DNA of 59,567 bases from Rickettsiales bacterium. GTDB taxonomy: Bacteria; Pseudomonadota; Alphaproteobacteria; Rickettsiales; UBA1997. The stretch spans positions 1-59,567 of the forward strand of contig CANDYP010000001.1 in NCBI GenBank assembly GCA_947425005.1, written 5' to 3'. The translations under genes and the position numbers were made by a program. Positions 50,170-58,130 of this stretch are shown piece by piece (the first letter of the stretch is position 1; each line of letters starts with the position of its first letter). Below the pieces are notes generated by a model, which was not told where the DNA came from, did not search any database, and saw nothing but the letters and a program-made list of their open reading frames with translations.

Positions 50170-51243
50170 ATGAGTCTTTACCAAATTTTTCGTCCGCTGA
50201 TTTTTAAATTTGATGCCGAAGTGGCGCATCACAGCGCAATTAATTTTTTAAAATTCTGTCCCAAAACCGCGACACTTCTCTGCTTAAATCGCGATTACAA
50301 AAATTTACACACTAAGCTGTGGAACATTGATTTTACTAATCCTGTCGGCATGGCGGCAGGTTTTGATAAAAATGCTGAGGTGGCTTTAACTTTGGAAAAG
50401 TTTGGCTTTGGATTTGTTGAATGTGGCACGGTGACGCCGCTAGCGCAGGTCGGCAATGAGCGCCCAAGAATTTTTCGCCTCACGCCAGATCAGGCAATCA
50501 TCAATCGCTTGGGATTTAATAATTTTGGTGCCGAAGTTTTTGCTAAAAATATTGAAGCGATTCTGCCGAAGATTTCCGTGCCTTTGGCGATTAATATCGG
50601 CAAGAACAAAGACACTGAAGACGCGCTTTCCGACTATCTTCCTCTGCTAGAAAAATTTTACGAAAAAGCCACTTACATCACGGTAAATATTTCTTCTCCC
50701 AACACCAAAAATTTGCGTGATCTGCAAAATGAAAATCAGCTCGATTTATTTTTAAGCGAGATCGCAAAAAAGAAAAATGAACTCAAAAATCTGCACAAAA
50801 AAAATACGCCAATATTGTTAAAAGTGGCGCCAGATCTGAGTTTGGGCGAGCAAGAAAAAATTGCCGAGATCGTAATTAAAAACCAAATTGATGGCATGAT
50901 CATTAGCAACACCACGATTGATCGCGATCTCAAATTGCGAAGTCAACACGCCTCGCAAAGCGGCGGATTAAGCGGCGCACCACTCTTTCAAAAATCCAAC
51001 GAAGTCCTAAAAAATTTCTACAAATTCACCGGCGGCAAAATTCCTCTAATAGGGGTGGGGGGTATATCTTCCGCTGAGGACGCTTACGAAAAAATCAAGT
51101 GCGGCGCCTCCCTCATCCAAATCTATTCCGCCTTTATTTATCAGGGCTTCGGACTAGTCGAAAAAATCAAAAAAGACCTAAGCAAAAAACTCATTCAAGA
51201 CGGTTTTAAAAATATTTCGGAAGTGGTGGGAACTCAAAACTAA
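50170..51243 (+). CDS. pyrD: Dihydroorotate dehydrogenase (quinone), class 2
   Basis: Oxidises dihydroorotate to orotate using membrane quinone. The 357-aa class 2 protein has the N-terminal helix for quinone binding, NPVGMAAGFDKNAEV, GFGFVECGTVTPLAQVGNERPRIFRL, NRLGFNNFGAEVF, INISSPNTKNLRDL, LLKVAPDL, DGMIISNTTIDRD, and SGAPLFQKSNEVL. FMN-binding segments at GVGGISSAEDAYEKIKCGASLIQIYSAF are intact. Its promoter must lie in or near the inverted repeat. Confidence 0.96.
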   Translation: MSLYQIFRPLIFKFDAEVAHHSAINFLKFCPKTATLLCLNRDYKNLHTKLWNIDFTNPVGMAAGFDKNAEVALTLEKFGFGFVECGTVTPLAQVGNERPRIFRLTPDQAIINRLGFNNFGAEVFAKNIEAILPKISVPLAINIGKNKDTEDALSDYLPLLEKFYEKATYITVNISSPNTKNLRDLQNENQLDLFLSEIAKKKNELKNLHKKNTPILLKVAPDLSLGEQEKIAEIVIKNQIDGMIISNTTIDRDLKLRSQHASQSGGLSGAPLFQKSNEVLKNFYKFTGGKIPLIGVGGISSAEDAYEKIKCGASLIQIYSAFIYQGFGLVEKIKKDLSKKLIQDGFKNISEVVGTQN

Positions 51244-51323
51244 TCGCAATTGACAGGAAAATTTTAGAAAATAATTTTTGGCCAAACCTTTTGCGCCCAA
51301 ACAACAATTCACCACATTACTTT

Positions 51324-52112
51324 ATGACGCAGCACCCAACTCCCGCCAATCCCCTAAATTTTGAAAGCAAAACCATTCGCCGCATTCTTCATCAAAATGA
51401 ATGGTGGTTCTCAGTAATTGATATCGTTGGAGCTTTGACTGAAAGCTCGATTCCAAAAAGATATTGGGCGGATTTGAAGGGCAATTTGCTGGAAAAGGAG
51501 GGGTTTGAACCGTACGCAAAAATCGTACAGTTCAAAATGTTAGCAGAAGATGGTAAGATGAGAGAGACCGATTGCGCCAATACAGAAACCATGCTGCGCA
51601 TCATTCAATCAATTCCTTCTCCGAAAGCTGAGCCATTCAAAATGTGGCTGTCCAAAGTCGGCTACGAAAGAATTCAGGAAATTGAAAATCCCGAACTTGC
51701 CCAAAAACGCACTCGAGAAATATACAAAGCTAAAGGTTATCCCGATTCTTGGATTGAAAAAAGAATGCGCGGAATCCAGGTGCGGGAAGAGCTGACTGAC
51801 GAATGGAAAAGACGTGGCGTCAAAGAGTCGCAAGAATTTTCAATACTTACTGCTGAAATTTCTAAAGCAGCTTTTGGCCTGACGCCAAGTCAGCACAAAG
51901 ATTTTAAAGGCTTGAAGAAGGAAAATCTGCGCGACCACATGAATGATTTAGAATTAATTTTCTCAATGTTGGGTGAGGCTGCAACCACCGAAATCGCTCG
52001 CAATACTGATGCTCAAGGATTTAACAAAATAAAATCTCTGCCAAAAAAGGCGGCAAAATTGCCGGCAATGCCAGAAAAAATTTGGAAAAACAAACCGGAA
52101 AAAAAGTTGTGA
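51324..52112 (+). CDS. BRO/DinD-family protein
   Basis: A 262-aa protein with an N-terminal BRO-N-like domain (FESKTIRRILHQNEWWFSVIDIVGALTESSIPKRYWADLKGNLL...) and the DinD-type C-terminal domain (ILTAEISKAAFGLTPSQHKDFKGLKKENLRDHMNDLELIFSMLGEAATTEIARNTDAQGF). In E. coli DinD is damage-inducible and inhibits RecA; BRO-N proteins are also common in phages. I start at the ATG at 51324. It seems to belong to a small accessory segment with the GNAT gene downstream. No LexA-type box is visible upstream. Confidence 0.85.
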   Translation: MTQHPTPANPLNFESKTIRRILHQNEWWFSVIDIVGALTESSIPKRYWADLKGNLLEKEGFEPYAKIVQFKMLAEDGKMRETDCANTETMLRIIQSIPSPKAEPFKMWLSKVGYERIQEIENPELAQKRTREIYKAKGYPDSWIEKRMRGIQVREELTDEWKRRGVKESQEFSILTAEISKAAFGLTPSQHKDFKGLKKENLRDHMNDLELIFSMLGEAATTEIARNTDAQGFNKIKSLPKKAAKLPAMPEKIWKNKPEKKL

Positions 52113-52163
52113 CGCAGGAAAATTTTGTGGGTTTGATTAAAAATTAAAAACAGGTGGAGAGTC

Positions 52164-52712
52164 TTGCAAATTGTGGATCGGATCGAAACTGAAAGATTAA
52201 TTTTGCGTCAGTGGCAAGAGGGTGACGCCGAAGTTTTTGCGGCGATCAACCAAGATCTGAAGGTGATCGAATTCTTGCTTGGACCCATGAGTCTCAAAGA
52301 TTCGCAGGATTTTATTGCTAAGGCGAATAATCATTTTCGTGAATTTGGTTTTGGTTTGTGGGCGACGACGATTAAGGCGACAGGCGAGCTGATTGGCTTC
52401 GTGGGTTTAAATGTTCCTGATTTCGAAAGTCATTTTACGCCTTGTGTGGAAATTGGTTGGCGACTTGTATCACAACATTGGGGCAAGGGATATGCTACGG
52501 AAGCAGCACGCGCCGTGCTCCGAATCGGTTTTGAAAATTTTGGTCTGAAAGAAATTGTCTCGTTCACCACCTTACAAAATTTACGCTCCGAAGCTGTGAT
52601 GAAAAAAATCGGCATGCAGCGCGACCTCAAAGATAACTTTTTTCATCCAAAATTATCGCTCGACCATCCGTTGTCCAAACACATGCTTTACAGAATTTCT
52701 GCCAAACAATAG
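52164..52712 (+). CDS. GNAT N-acetyltransferase (RimJ/RimL-like)
   Basis: A 182-aa acetyltransferase. ETERLILRQWQEGD is the RimJ-type N-terminus, GLWATTIKATGELIGFVGL and VEIGWRLVSQHWGKGYATEAARAVLRIGFENFGL contain the acetyl-CoA pyrophosphate loop (Q/WGKGYA). The substrate may be a ribosomal protein N-terminus or a small molecule. A good Shine-Dalgarno (AGGTGGAGAG) favours the TTG at 52164; a GTG at 52173 is an alternative. Having such a site differs from most neighbours. Confidence 0.85.
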   Translation: MQIVDRIETERLILRQWQEGDAEVFAAINQDLKVIEFLLGPMSLKDSQDFIAKANNHFREFGFGLWATTIKATGELIGFVGLNVPDFESHFTPCVEIGWRLVSQHWGKGYATEAARAVLRIGFENFGLKEIVSFTTLQNLRSEAVMKKIGMQRDLKDNFFHPKLSLDHPLSKHMLYRISAKQ

Positions 52713-52798
52713 AAATTTGACATTGAAAAGAACATGCCTACGATGCCCACAAATCCTGCCTTCCGCAGCATTTTACCCCCCAATCTAAAACAAAAAAC

Positions 52799-54469
52799 AT
52801 GACAACTCTTACGAAATTCAGAGACCTTGGTCTTTCTGAAGCGATGATTAATTGCTTGCACAAAAAAGGCTTCGAAGAGCCTACTCCGATCCAAGCTAAA
52901 ACCATTCCCTTCCTTCTCGAAAATAAAAAAGATTTAATCGGTAAAGCTCAGACCGGAACCGGTAAAACCGCGGCTTTCGGCATTCCGATCATCGAAAATA
53001 TCGTTCCAGATTCTAAAAAAATTCAAGCAATCATCTTGGCGCCAACTCGCGAATTAGCGATTCAGGTTGCGGAAGAATTGAGCTCGCTTGCTGAAGAGCA
53101 TAAAACCCGCATTCTCGCAGTTTACGGCGGTCAGCCCATCGAGCGTCAAATTGAGCGTTTGAAACGCGGCGTTGATATTGTGGTTGGAACCCCGGGCCGC
53201 ATTCTTGATCACTTAGATCGCAAAACTTTAGACATCTCAAAAGTCTCTTACATCGTTTTGGATGAAGCTGACGAAATGTTGAATATGGGCTTCATCGAAG
53301 ACATCGAATCAATTTTGAAGGCCGCTCCAAAGAGCCGCCGCACCGTGCTTTTCTCTGCGACAATGCCCGGTCACATCGAGCGTTTGGCCAAGCAATACAT
53401 GAACGATTACGAAGTGATTGCAGCGGCGACTGACCAAATCACTCGTGACAACATTCAGCAAATTTATTTCGAAGTGGCGCAATCCGATAAATTCGAAGCG
53501 CTTTTCAGAATCATTGACGTTGAAGAAAGTTTTTACGGCATGGTTTTCACCCGCACCAAAGTTGACGCTGATGAAATTTCTCACAAATTATTAAACCGCG
53601 GCTGCAGAGCAGAAGCGATTCACGGTGATCTTTCCCAAGGTCAGCGCGAGAAAGTTTTGCAAAAATTCCGCGGCAAAAAAATTACTGTGCTAGTGGCGAC
53701 AGACGTCGCAGCGCGTGGGATTGACGTCGACAATCTTACTCACGTAATCAACTATTCTTTGCCGCAAGATCCGGAAAGTTACGTACACAGAATTGGCCGT
53801 ACAGGCAGAGCGGGCAAGAGCGGCATTGCCGTCACTCTAATCACCCCGTCAGAATATCGTAAGTTGGTGGCGATCCAAAGAGTTGCCAACGCCACAATCA
53901 CTAAGCAAAAAGTTCCAAACGTTGCCGACGTAATCGACAGCAAAAAACAACGCATCAAAACCTCTCTTGCCGCCATCATTGCTGCGGGAAAATTTTCTGA
54001 TTTGGAAGTAATCGCCGAAGATATTCTGCGAGAAAGTGCCGATCCTAAAGTTGCCATTGCTGCCTTGTTGAAATTGGCCTTCAAAGACGAATTGAACGAG
54101 AAAAATTACAGCGAAATCAACGACATCGGTGCTTACAAAAAGAACAAAGACTTTCACTACGATGATCGCGGCATGAGCGGCTACAAGCCAATTGGCAACC
54201 AAGACAAAAGAAGCTACGTTGACCGCAAAGGCACAGCGCGCCTCTTCATCGCCAAGGGTCGTAACGACCATATGGATCCAAGAAAGCTGGTTGATTTCAT
54301 CCAGCGCGAAACTGGCGTTGATCAGCGCCACATCGATGATGTAAAAATTTTCGAAGGCTTTTCTTTCTTCGCCGTTCCCTTCGAAGATGCTGAAAAAGTT
54401 CTACATGTTTTTCAAAAACAATCCGGCGGCAAAAGATCTTTGGTCAGCAGGGCGAAAGATAAGCAATAG
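52799..54469 (+). CDS. deaD: DEAD-box RNA helicase (DeaD/CsdA type)
   Basis: A 556-aa helicase that remodels structured RNA. It has the Q motif FEEPTPIQAKTIP, Walker A AQTGTGKTAAFG, PTRELAIQ, GTPGRILDHL, DEAD in VLDEADEMLNMGF, SAT in LFSATMP, ATDVAARGIDVDNLTHVINYSLPQDPESYVHRIGRTGRAG. The C-terminal part (RSYVDRKGTARLFIAKGRNDHMDPRKLVDFIQRETGVDQ) is the DbpA-type RNA-binding domain found in DeaD/CsdA. It likely helps ribosome assembly and unwinds stable hairpins such as those in this window. A strong terminator follows. Confidence 0.93.
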   Translation: MTTLTKFRDLGLSEAMINCLHKKGFEEPTPIQAKTIPFLLENKKDLIGKAQTGTGKTAAFGIPIIENIVPDSKKIQAIILAPTRELAIQVAEELSSLAEEHKTRILAVYGGQPIERQIERLKRGVDIVVGTPGRILDHLDRKTLDISKVSYIVLDEADEMLNMGFIEDIESILKAAPKSRRTVLFSATMPGHIERLAKQYMNDYEVIAAATDQITRDNIQQIYFEVAQSDKFEALFRIIDVEESFYGMVFTRTKVDADEISHKLLNRGCRAEAIHGDLSQGQREKVLQKFRGKKITVLVATDVAARGIDVDNLTHVINYSLPQDPESYVHRIGRTGRAGKSGIAVTLITPSEYRKLVAIQRVANATITKQKVPNVADVIDSKKQRIKTSLAAIIAAGKFSDLEVIAEDILRESADPKVAIAALLKLAFKDELNEKNYSEINDIGAYKKNKDFHYDDRGMSGYKPIGNQDKRSYVDRKGTARLFIAKGRNDHMDPRKLVDFIQRETGVDQRHIDDVKIFEGFSFFAVPFEDAEKVLHVFQKQSGGKRSLVSRAKDKQ

Positions 54470-54493
54470 GTTTGAAGCCAAAAGCGAGGCAAT

Positions 54494-54531
54494 AAAAAAG
54501 CCGATCTCTTTTACCGAGATCGGCTTTTTTT
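54494..54531. terminator. Strong bidirectional terminator after deaD
   Basis: AAAAAAGCCGATCTC-ttttacc-GAGATCGGCTTTTTT forms a 15-bp stem including A/T tracts on both strands. Confidence 0.95.
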
Positions 54532-54573
54532 ATTTGGGAATTTTTTTTGACTAACCCTCCTACGCTCTAAGAG

Positions 54574-54654
54574 CAGCCTTCGCTCTAACGACCTCCGCCT
54601 GACATTCCAGCTAGGAGCTGGCTTGCCAGGCGAAGCTCATAAGAGCGAAGGCTG
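54574..54654. repeat. Triply nested inverted repeat abutting tRNA-Lys
   Basis: Outer arms CAGCCTTCGCTCT (54574-54586) and AGAGCGAAGGCTG (54642-54654) are perfect complements. Inside are CGCCTG/CAGGCG (54596-54601, 54627-54632) and CCAGCT-agg-AGCTGG (54607-54621). The right outer arm overlaps the encoded CCA of tRNA-Lys (54653-54655). It may process or stabilise the tRNA 3' trailer, or be a mobile palindrome at a tRNA end. Confidence 0.8.
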
Positions 54655-54728
54655 GTGAGCACGGTTGGAATCGAACCAACGACCACCTAATTAAAAGTCA
54701 GGTGCTCTACCGACTGAGCTACGTGCTC
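54653..54728 (-). tRNA. tRNA-Lys (TTT)
   Basis: A full 76-nt cloverleaf: acceptor GAGCACG / CGTGCTC, D arm GCTC/GAGC, anticodon stem CCTGA/TTAGG with loop CTTTTAA (anticodon TTT), T arm GTTGG-TTCGATT-CCAAC, discriminator A and encoded CCA (54655-54653). Confidence 0.97.
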
Positions 54729-54923
54729 AAATAAAAACTTATTTGATTTGGGTTTGAAGAAGTGTGGTGAAGACCCTTTGGACAAAGGAGCGGCGCATTA
54801 AAAGCAGGAATCTTAAAAAAGCAACAAATTTGTAGAAATCTTCAAAAGCGCGATTTATCTAGGGTTGCGAAGGGATGAACCCTGTACATGTAGCTGCGCT
54901 TACTCTCCAAAATCACTCACAAA

Positions 54924-55670
54924 ATGAAAAATAAAGTCCTAACAATAATCCCGGTGCGCCTTGCCTCAACTCGTTTGCCCAATAAACCTTTGGCGGATAT
55001 TTGTGGCAAAAGTATGATTCAAAGAGTGTACGAACAGGCACTAAAAGCGGATCTGGGCGAAGTTGTAATCGCTTGCGACGGTGAAGAAATCGCTGCGGAA
55101 GTAAAAAAATTCGGCGGAAAATTTGTCCTTACCGACCCTAATTTGCCTTCAGGAACTGACCGCATTTACGCCGCTTACCAAAGCTTCGCGCAAGATTTTG
55201 AAATCATTTTAAACCTGCAAGGTGACTTGCCCAACATTGATCCACAAGTAATTCGTGCCGCTGCTGACGCGGCTTTGCAGCATGATTGCGACATTGCGAC
55301 TGTGGCTTCCAAAATCAAAAATGAGTCAGAAATTTCCAATCCCAATGTCGTAAAAATCGCCATTGCTTTTAAAGAAAAAAATCTTGGAAAGGCGCTCTAT
55401 TTCTCGCGTTGTCCCATTCCATTTTCCAAAACCACCGACGCAGATTTTTACCATCACATCGGAATTTACGCTTACAAAAAATCCGCTTTAGAAAAATTTG
55501 TAAATCTTGCGCCGTCAACTCTGGAGCTGCGTGAAAGCCTCGAGCAACTTCGCGCCTTAGAAAATGACATGAAAATTTTTGTCAAAATTGTTGAGGCGCA
55601 TCCGCTTTCGGTCGACACCAAAGAAGATCTAGAAGTTGTGAAAAAATTGATTGAGCAACAAGCCAAATGA
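54924..55670 (+). CDS. kdsB: CMP-KDO synthetase
   Basis: Activates KDO with CTP for lipid A inner core synthesis, indicating an LPS outer membrane. The 248-aa protein starts MKNKVLTIIPVRLASTRLPNKPLADICGKSMIQRVYEQA, with VVIACDGEEIAAEVKKFGG, LTDPNLPSGTDRI, ILNLQGDLPNIDP, and CPIPF, HHIGIYAYKKSALEKFVNLAPSTLELRESLEQLRALEN. Overlaps the RimB-like gene by 4 bp. Confidence 0.96.
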   Translation: MKNKVLTIIPVRLASTRLPNKPLADICGKSMIQRVYEQALKADLGEVVIACDGEEIAAEVKKFGGKFVLTDPNLPSGTDRIYAAYQSFAQDFEIILNLQGDLPNIDPQVIRAAADAALQHDCDIATVASKIKNESEISNPNVVKIAIAFKEKNLGKALYFSRCPIPFSKTTDADFYHHIGIYAYKKSALEKFVNLAPSTLELRESLEQLRALENDMKIFVKIVEAHPLSVDTKEDLEVVKKLIEQQAK

Positions 55671-56173
55671 AGAAAAAAATTCTCCAAAAAACCATTGGCT
55701 GGAAAGAGTGGTTTGGCCTTGACTGCCTAAGCTTGCCCGCGATTAAGGGCAAGATAGATACCGGCGCTAAAACCTCGTCGTTGCACGCTTTCAACATCGA
55801 AAGTTTTTACATTGAAGATGTAGAATATGTGAAGTTTGACATTCATCCTTTGCAGAAAAACAAACAGTTGGCGCGCACTTGTGTAGCGCGGGTAATCGAC
55901 CAAAGAATGGTTTCGGATTCGGGCGGCAAAAAAGAAAAAAGATTTGTAATTAAATCGGATTTACGCATCGGAGATGCTAAAATCAGAATCGATCTAACCC
56001 TTGCCAATCGTGACACGATGGCCTTTCGCATGCTGCTTGGACGTGAAGCGATCAAGCAGGCAAAAATGCTGGTGGATCCGTCAAAATCGTTTCTGCAAGG
56101 TAAGTTAAAAAGAGCAGAAATTTTAAAACTTTATCGCATTACCAAACCCTGTACCGACCCAAGAAAATTATGA
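55667..56173 (+). CDS. rimB: RimB-like retropepsin-type protease (ATP-dependent zinc protease family)
   Basis: A 168-aa protein of the family known as putative ATP-dependent zinc protease (PF05618), shown in Pseudomonas (RimB) to be a retropepsin-like protease acting with RimK. The active-site segment is GKIDTGAKTSSLHA (DTGA). RVIDQRMVSDSGGKKEKRFVIK, TLANRDTMAFRMLLGREAI (second LLGR block) match. It overlaps kdsB and rimK by 4 bp each, so the three genes are tightly coupled. Confidence 0.85.
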   Translation: MKKKILQKTIGWKEWFGLDCLSLPAIKGKIDTGAKTSSLHAFNIESFYIEDVEYVKFDIHPLQKNKQLARTCVARVIDQRMVSDSGGKKEKRFVIKSDLRIGDAKIRIDLTLANRDTMAFRMLLGREAIKQAKMLVDPSKSFLQGKLKRAEILKLYRITKPCTDPRKL

Positions 56174-57042
56174 AAATCATCCTTTTAGCCTCGAATCCCA
56201 ATCTCTATTCTAACCAACGCCTGCTTGAGGCGGCGCGAAGTCGTGGTCATGAAGTTGAATTTGTTAATGTCGGCGGATGCTACATTAAAGTGGCGTCAAA
56301 TGCCTGCGAAATGTTTTTCGACAGCGGCAAAAAAATGGAAAATATTGATTACGTAATTCCGCGCATCAAGCCGGCGATGACCTTCTACGGCACCTCAATC
56401 ATCCGTCAGTTTGAAGTGATGGGCGTCAATTGTTTGAACGGTTCAGAGGCAATCACCAAATCGCGCGACAAATTAAACACGTTGCAAATCGCCGCGCAGC
56501 ATGGCCTAAACGTGCCAATTACCAGCTTCGCCAACTCATCTTACGAAACCAAAGATCTGATTAAAATAGTCGGCAGTGCGCCGCTGGTAGTGAAATTATT
56601 GGAAGGAACCAAGGGTGTTGGAGTAGTTCTGGCCGAAACCAACAAAGCCGCCGAAAGCGTGATTAACGCCTTTCGTAGCTTGAAAGCAGATATTTTAGTG
56701 CAGCATTACATCAAAGAATCGAAGGGTCAGGACATCAGATGTTTTGTGGTCGGCGGGCAGGTGGTGGCTTCAATGGAACGCATCGCCCAAGAAGGAGAAT
56801 TCCGCGCCAATATTCATTTAGGCGCTACAGCGCGAACAATTGAAGTCACCGATGAAGAGCGCGACTTGGCAATTAAATCTGCCAAAATTATCGGCTTGGA
56901 AGTTGCTGGTGTCGACATGGTGCGTTCCAATTCCGGCCCTAAACTTCTGGAAGTAAATTCCTCTCCCGGCCTTGAAGGCATTGAAGCTGCAACCGGCATC
57001 GACATTGCCGCAAAGATGATTAAGTTTTTGGAAAAGAAATAA
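56170..57042 (+). CDS. rimK: RimK family alpha-L-glutamate ligase
   Basis: An ATP-grasp ligase that adds glutamates to the C-terminus of ribosomal protein S6 or another acceptor. The 290-aa protein has PRIKPAMTFYGTSIIRQFEVMGVNCLNGSEAITKSRDKLNTLQ, PLVVKLLEGTKGVGVVLAE (ATP loop), LVQHYIKESKGQDIRCFVVGGQVVASMERIAQEGEFRANIHLGA, and EVAGVDMVRSNSGPKLLEVNSSPGLEGIE. Coupled to rimB; RimA is not present here. Confidence 0.93.
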   Translation: MKIILLASNPNLYSNQRLLEAARSRGHEVEFVNVGGCYIKVASNACEMFFDSGKKMENIDYVIPRIKPAMTFYGTSIIRQFEVMGVNCLNGSEAITKSRDKLNTLQIAAQHGLNVPITSFANSSYETKDLIKIVGSAPLVVKLLEGTKGVGVVLAETNKAAESVINAFRSLKADILVQHYIKESKGQDIRCFVVGGQVVASMERIAQEGEFRANIHLGATARTIEVTDEERDLAIKSAKIIGLEVAGVDMVRSNSGPKLLEVNSSPGLEGIEAATGIDIAAKMIKFLEKK

Positions 57043-57061
57043 TTAGTACCCAAGCGCTACC

Positions 57062-57097
57062 CACCTCACATTCTCGCAAGAGGAGCGGAGGTGTTTT
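57062..57097 (+). terminator. Possible terminator after rimK
   Basis: CACCTC (57062-57067) pairs with GAGGTG (57088-57093), followed by TTTT; an inner CTC-gcaa-GAG stem with a GNRA tetraloop lies between. Moderately convincing. Confidence 0.4.
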
Positions 57098-57130
57098 GAT
57101 CCGCAATTAAACAACAACCAAACAAATCAA

Positions 57131-57364
57131 ATGCCTAAAAAGACAACTCACACCAGAATGGAAATTGATATTCCTACTCACAGACATCGCGCCATTGAAG
57201 AGCAGGCAACTCTACAGGGTATTAGCATTTCAGATTACGTTATCGGATGCATTCAAGAGGCGTTCGATAAATCGGGATTCAGTGCTGAAGAAATAGCTGC
57301 GGCTATGAAAGCAGAAGATGCTAAATCCAAAAAACTTGCAAAAACCTCCAAGAGAAAAAAATGA
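57131..57364 (+). CDS. Ribbon-helix-helix protein, unknown role
   Basis: A 77-aa basic protein. TRMEIDIPTHRHRAIEEQATLQGISISDYVIGCIQEAFDKSG reads as a ribbon-helix-helix DNA-binding fold (beta strand RMEIDI, helices A and B), as in DUF1778-like antitoxins and plasmid regulators. The C-terminus is Lys-rich (AKSKKLAKTSKRKK). No toxin gene follows; its 3' end overlaps engB by 4 bp, so it could be an antitoxin remnant or a small regulator. Confidence 0.7.
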   Translation: MPKKTTHTRMEIDIPTHRHRAIEEQATLQGISISDYVIGCIQEAFDKSGFSAEEIAAAMKAEDAKSKKLAKTSKRKK

Positions 57365-58002
57365 AAAAACTCGATCCGAAAAAAATTTTTAATGGCCAAT
57401 GCGAGTTTATTTTGGGTGCACACAAATATTCGCAATCTCCCGAACACTCTAAGCCGGAGATTGCTTTTATCGGCGCTTCCAATGTTGGGAAATCCAGCTT
57501 GATCAATGCTCTTGTCGGCAGAAAAGTTGCCATTGTTTCGACGACTCCGGGGCGCACGCGTCAACTCAATTTTTTCAAAATTGCTGACGGCTTCACCCAA
57601 GAATATTCCGAAGGTTTTGTGTTGGTTGACATGCCGGGCTACGGCTACGCCAAAGCTCAAGGCAAAGACATCGAACATTGGCAAAAAACTGCTTTGGAAT
57701 ATTTGATGAAGCGCGCAAATCTGAAGCGTTTATTTTTGCTGATTGATCCGATCAAAGGCCTCAAAGCCTCCGATCTCGACATGATTAACATGCTCAATGC
57801 TGTGGCGGTTTCCTTCCAAGTTATTCTGACAAAAACTGACAAACTTAATCGCGAAGAATTGGCCAAGGCCCAAACAAAAATCGAAAAAGAAATTCTTAAC
57901 TGGCCGGCAGCACATCCGCAAATCCTTGCCACCAGCAGCTCTAAAGGATATGGCATTAAAGATATCCAGGATTCAATCGTAGAAGTTTTGCAACATTTAT
58001 GA
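57361..58002 (+). CDS. engB: Ribosome biogenesis GTPase EngB (YsxC/YihA)
   Basis: GTPase that assists 50S assembly. The 213-aa protein has G1 FIGASNVGKSSLINAL, G2 TTPGRTRQLNFF, G3 LVDMPGYGYAKAQG, G4 LTKTDKL, and G5-like ATSSSKGYG. Overlaps the RHH gene by 4 bp and the small membrane ORF by 4 bp; engB-hslU proximity with hslV absent is unusual. Confidence 0.94.
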   Translation: MKKLDPKKIFNGQCEFILGAHKYSQSPEHSKPEIAFIGASNVGKSSLINALVGRKVAIVSTTPGRTRQLNFFKIADGFTQEYSEGFVLVDMPGYGYAKAQGKDIEHWQKTALEYLMKRANLKRLFLLIDPIKGLKASDLDMINMLNAVAVSFQVILTKTDKLNREELAKAQTKIEKEILNWPAAHPQILATSSSKGYGIKDIQDSIVEVLQHL

Positions 58003-58130
58003 AAATTTTACTGACGATTATCCTTACCAGCTTGGTGATTTTGCTGCTGGTATTTTTTCTCAACGCCGCTACATATAACGGCTCCAAAACCCCTTCCAAC
58101 AAACAGTTAGCCAATGAAAAAAAGTCCTAA
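57999..58130 (+). CDS. 43-aa single-pass membrane peptide, unknown function
   Basis: A short frame starting MKILLTIILTSLVILLLVFF, a strongly hydrophobic helix, then LNAATYNGSKTPSNKQLANEKKS. The start overlaps the engB stop (ATGA) and its end overlaps the hslU start by 17 bp. Tight overlaps on both sides and the clean transmembrane design suggest a real gene; no homologue is recalled. Confidence 0.5.
   Translation: MKILLTIILTSLVILLLVFFLNAATYNGSKTPSNKQLANEKKS

Noticed and set aside
54574..54728. tRNA-Lys as an integration (att) site of a genomic island
   Set aside because: No integrase, no direct repeat of the tRNA 3' end, and housekeeping genes lie on both sides.
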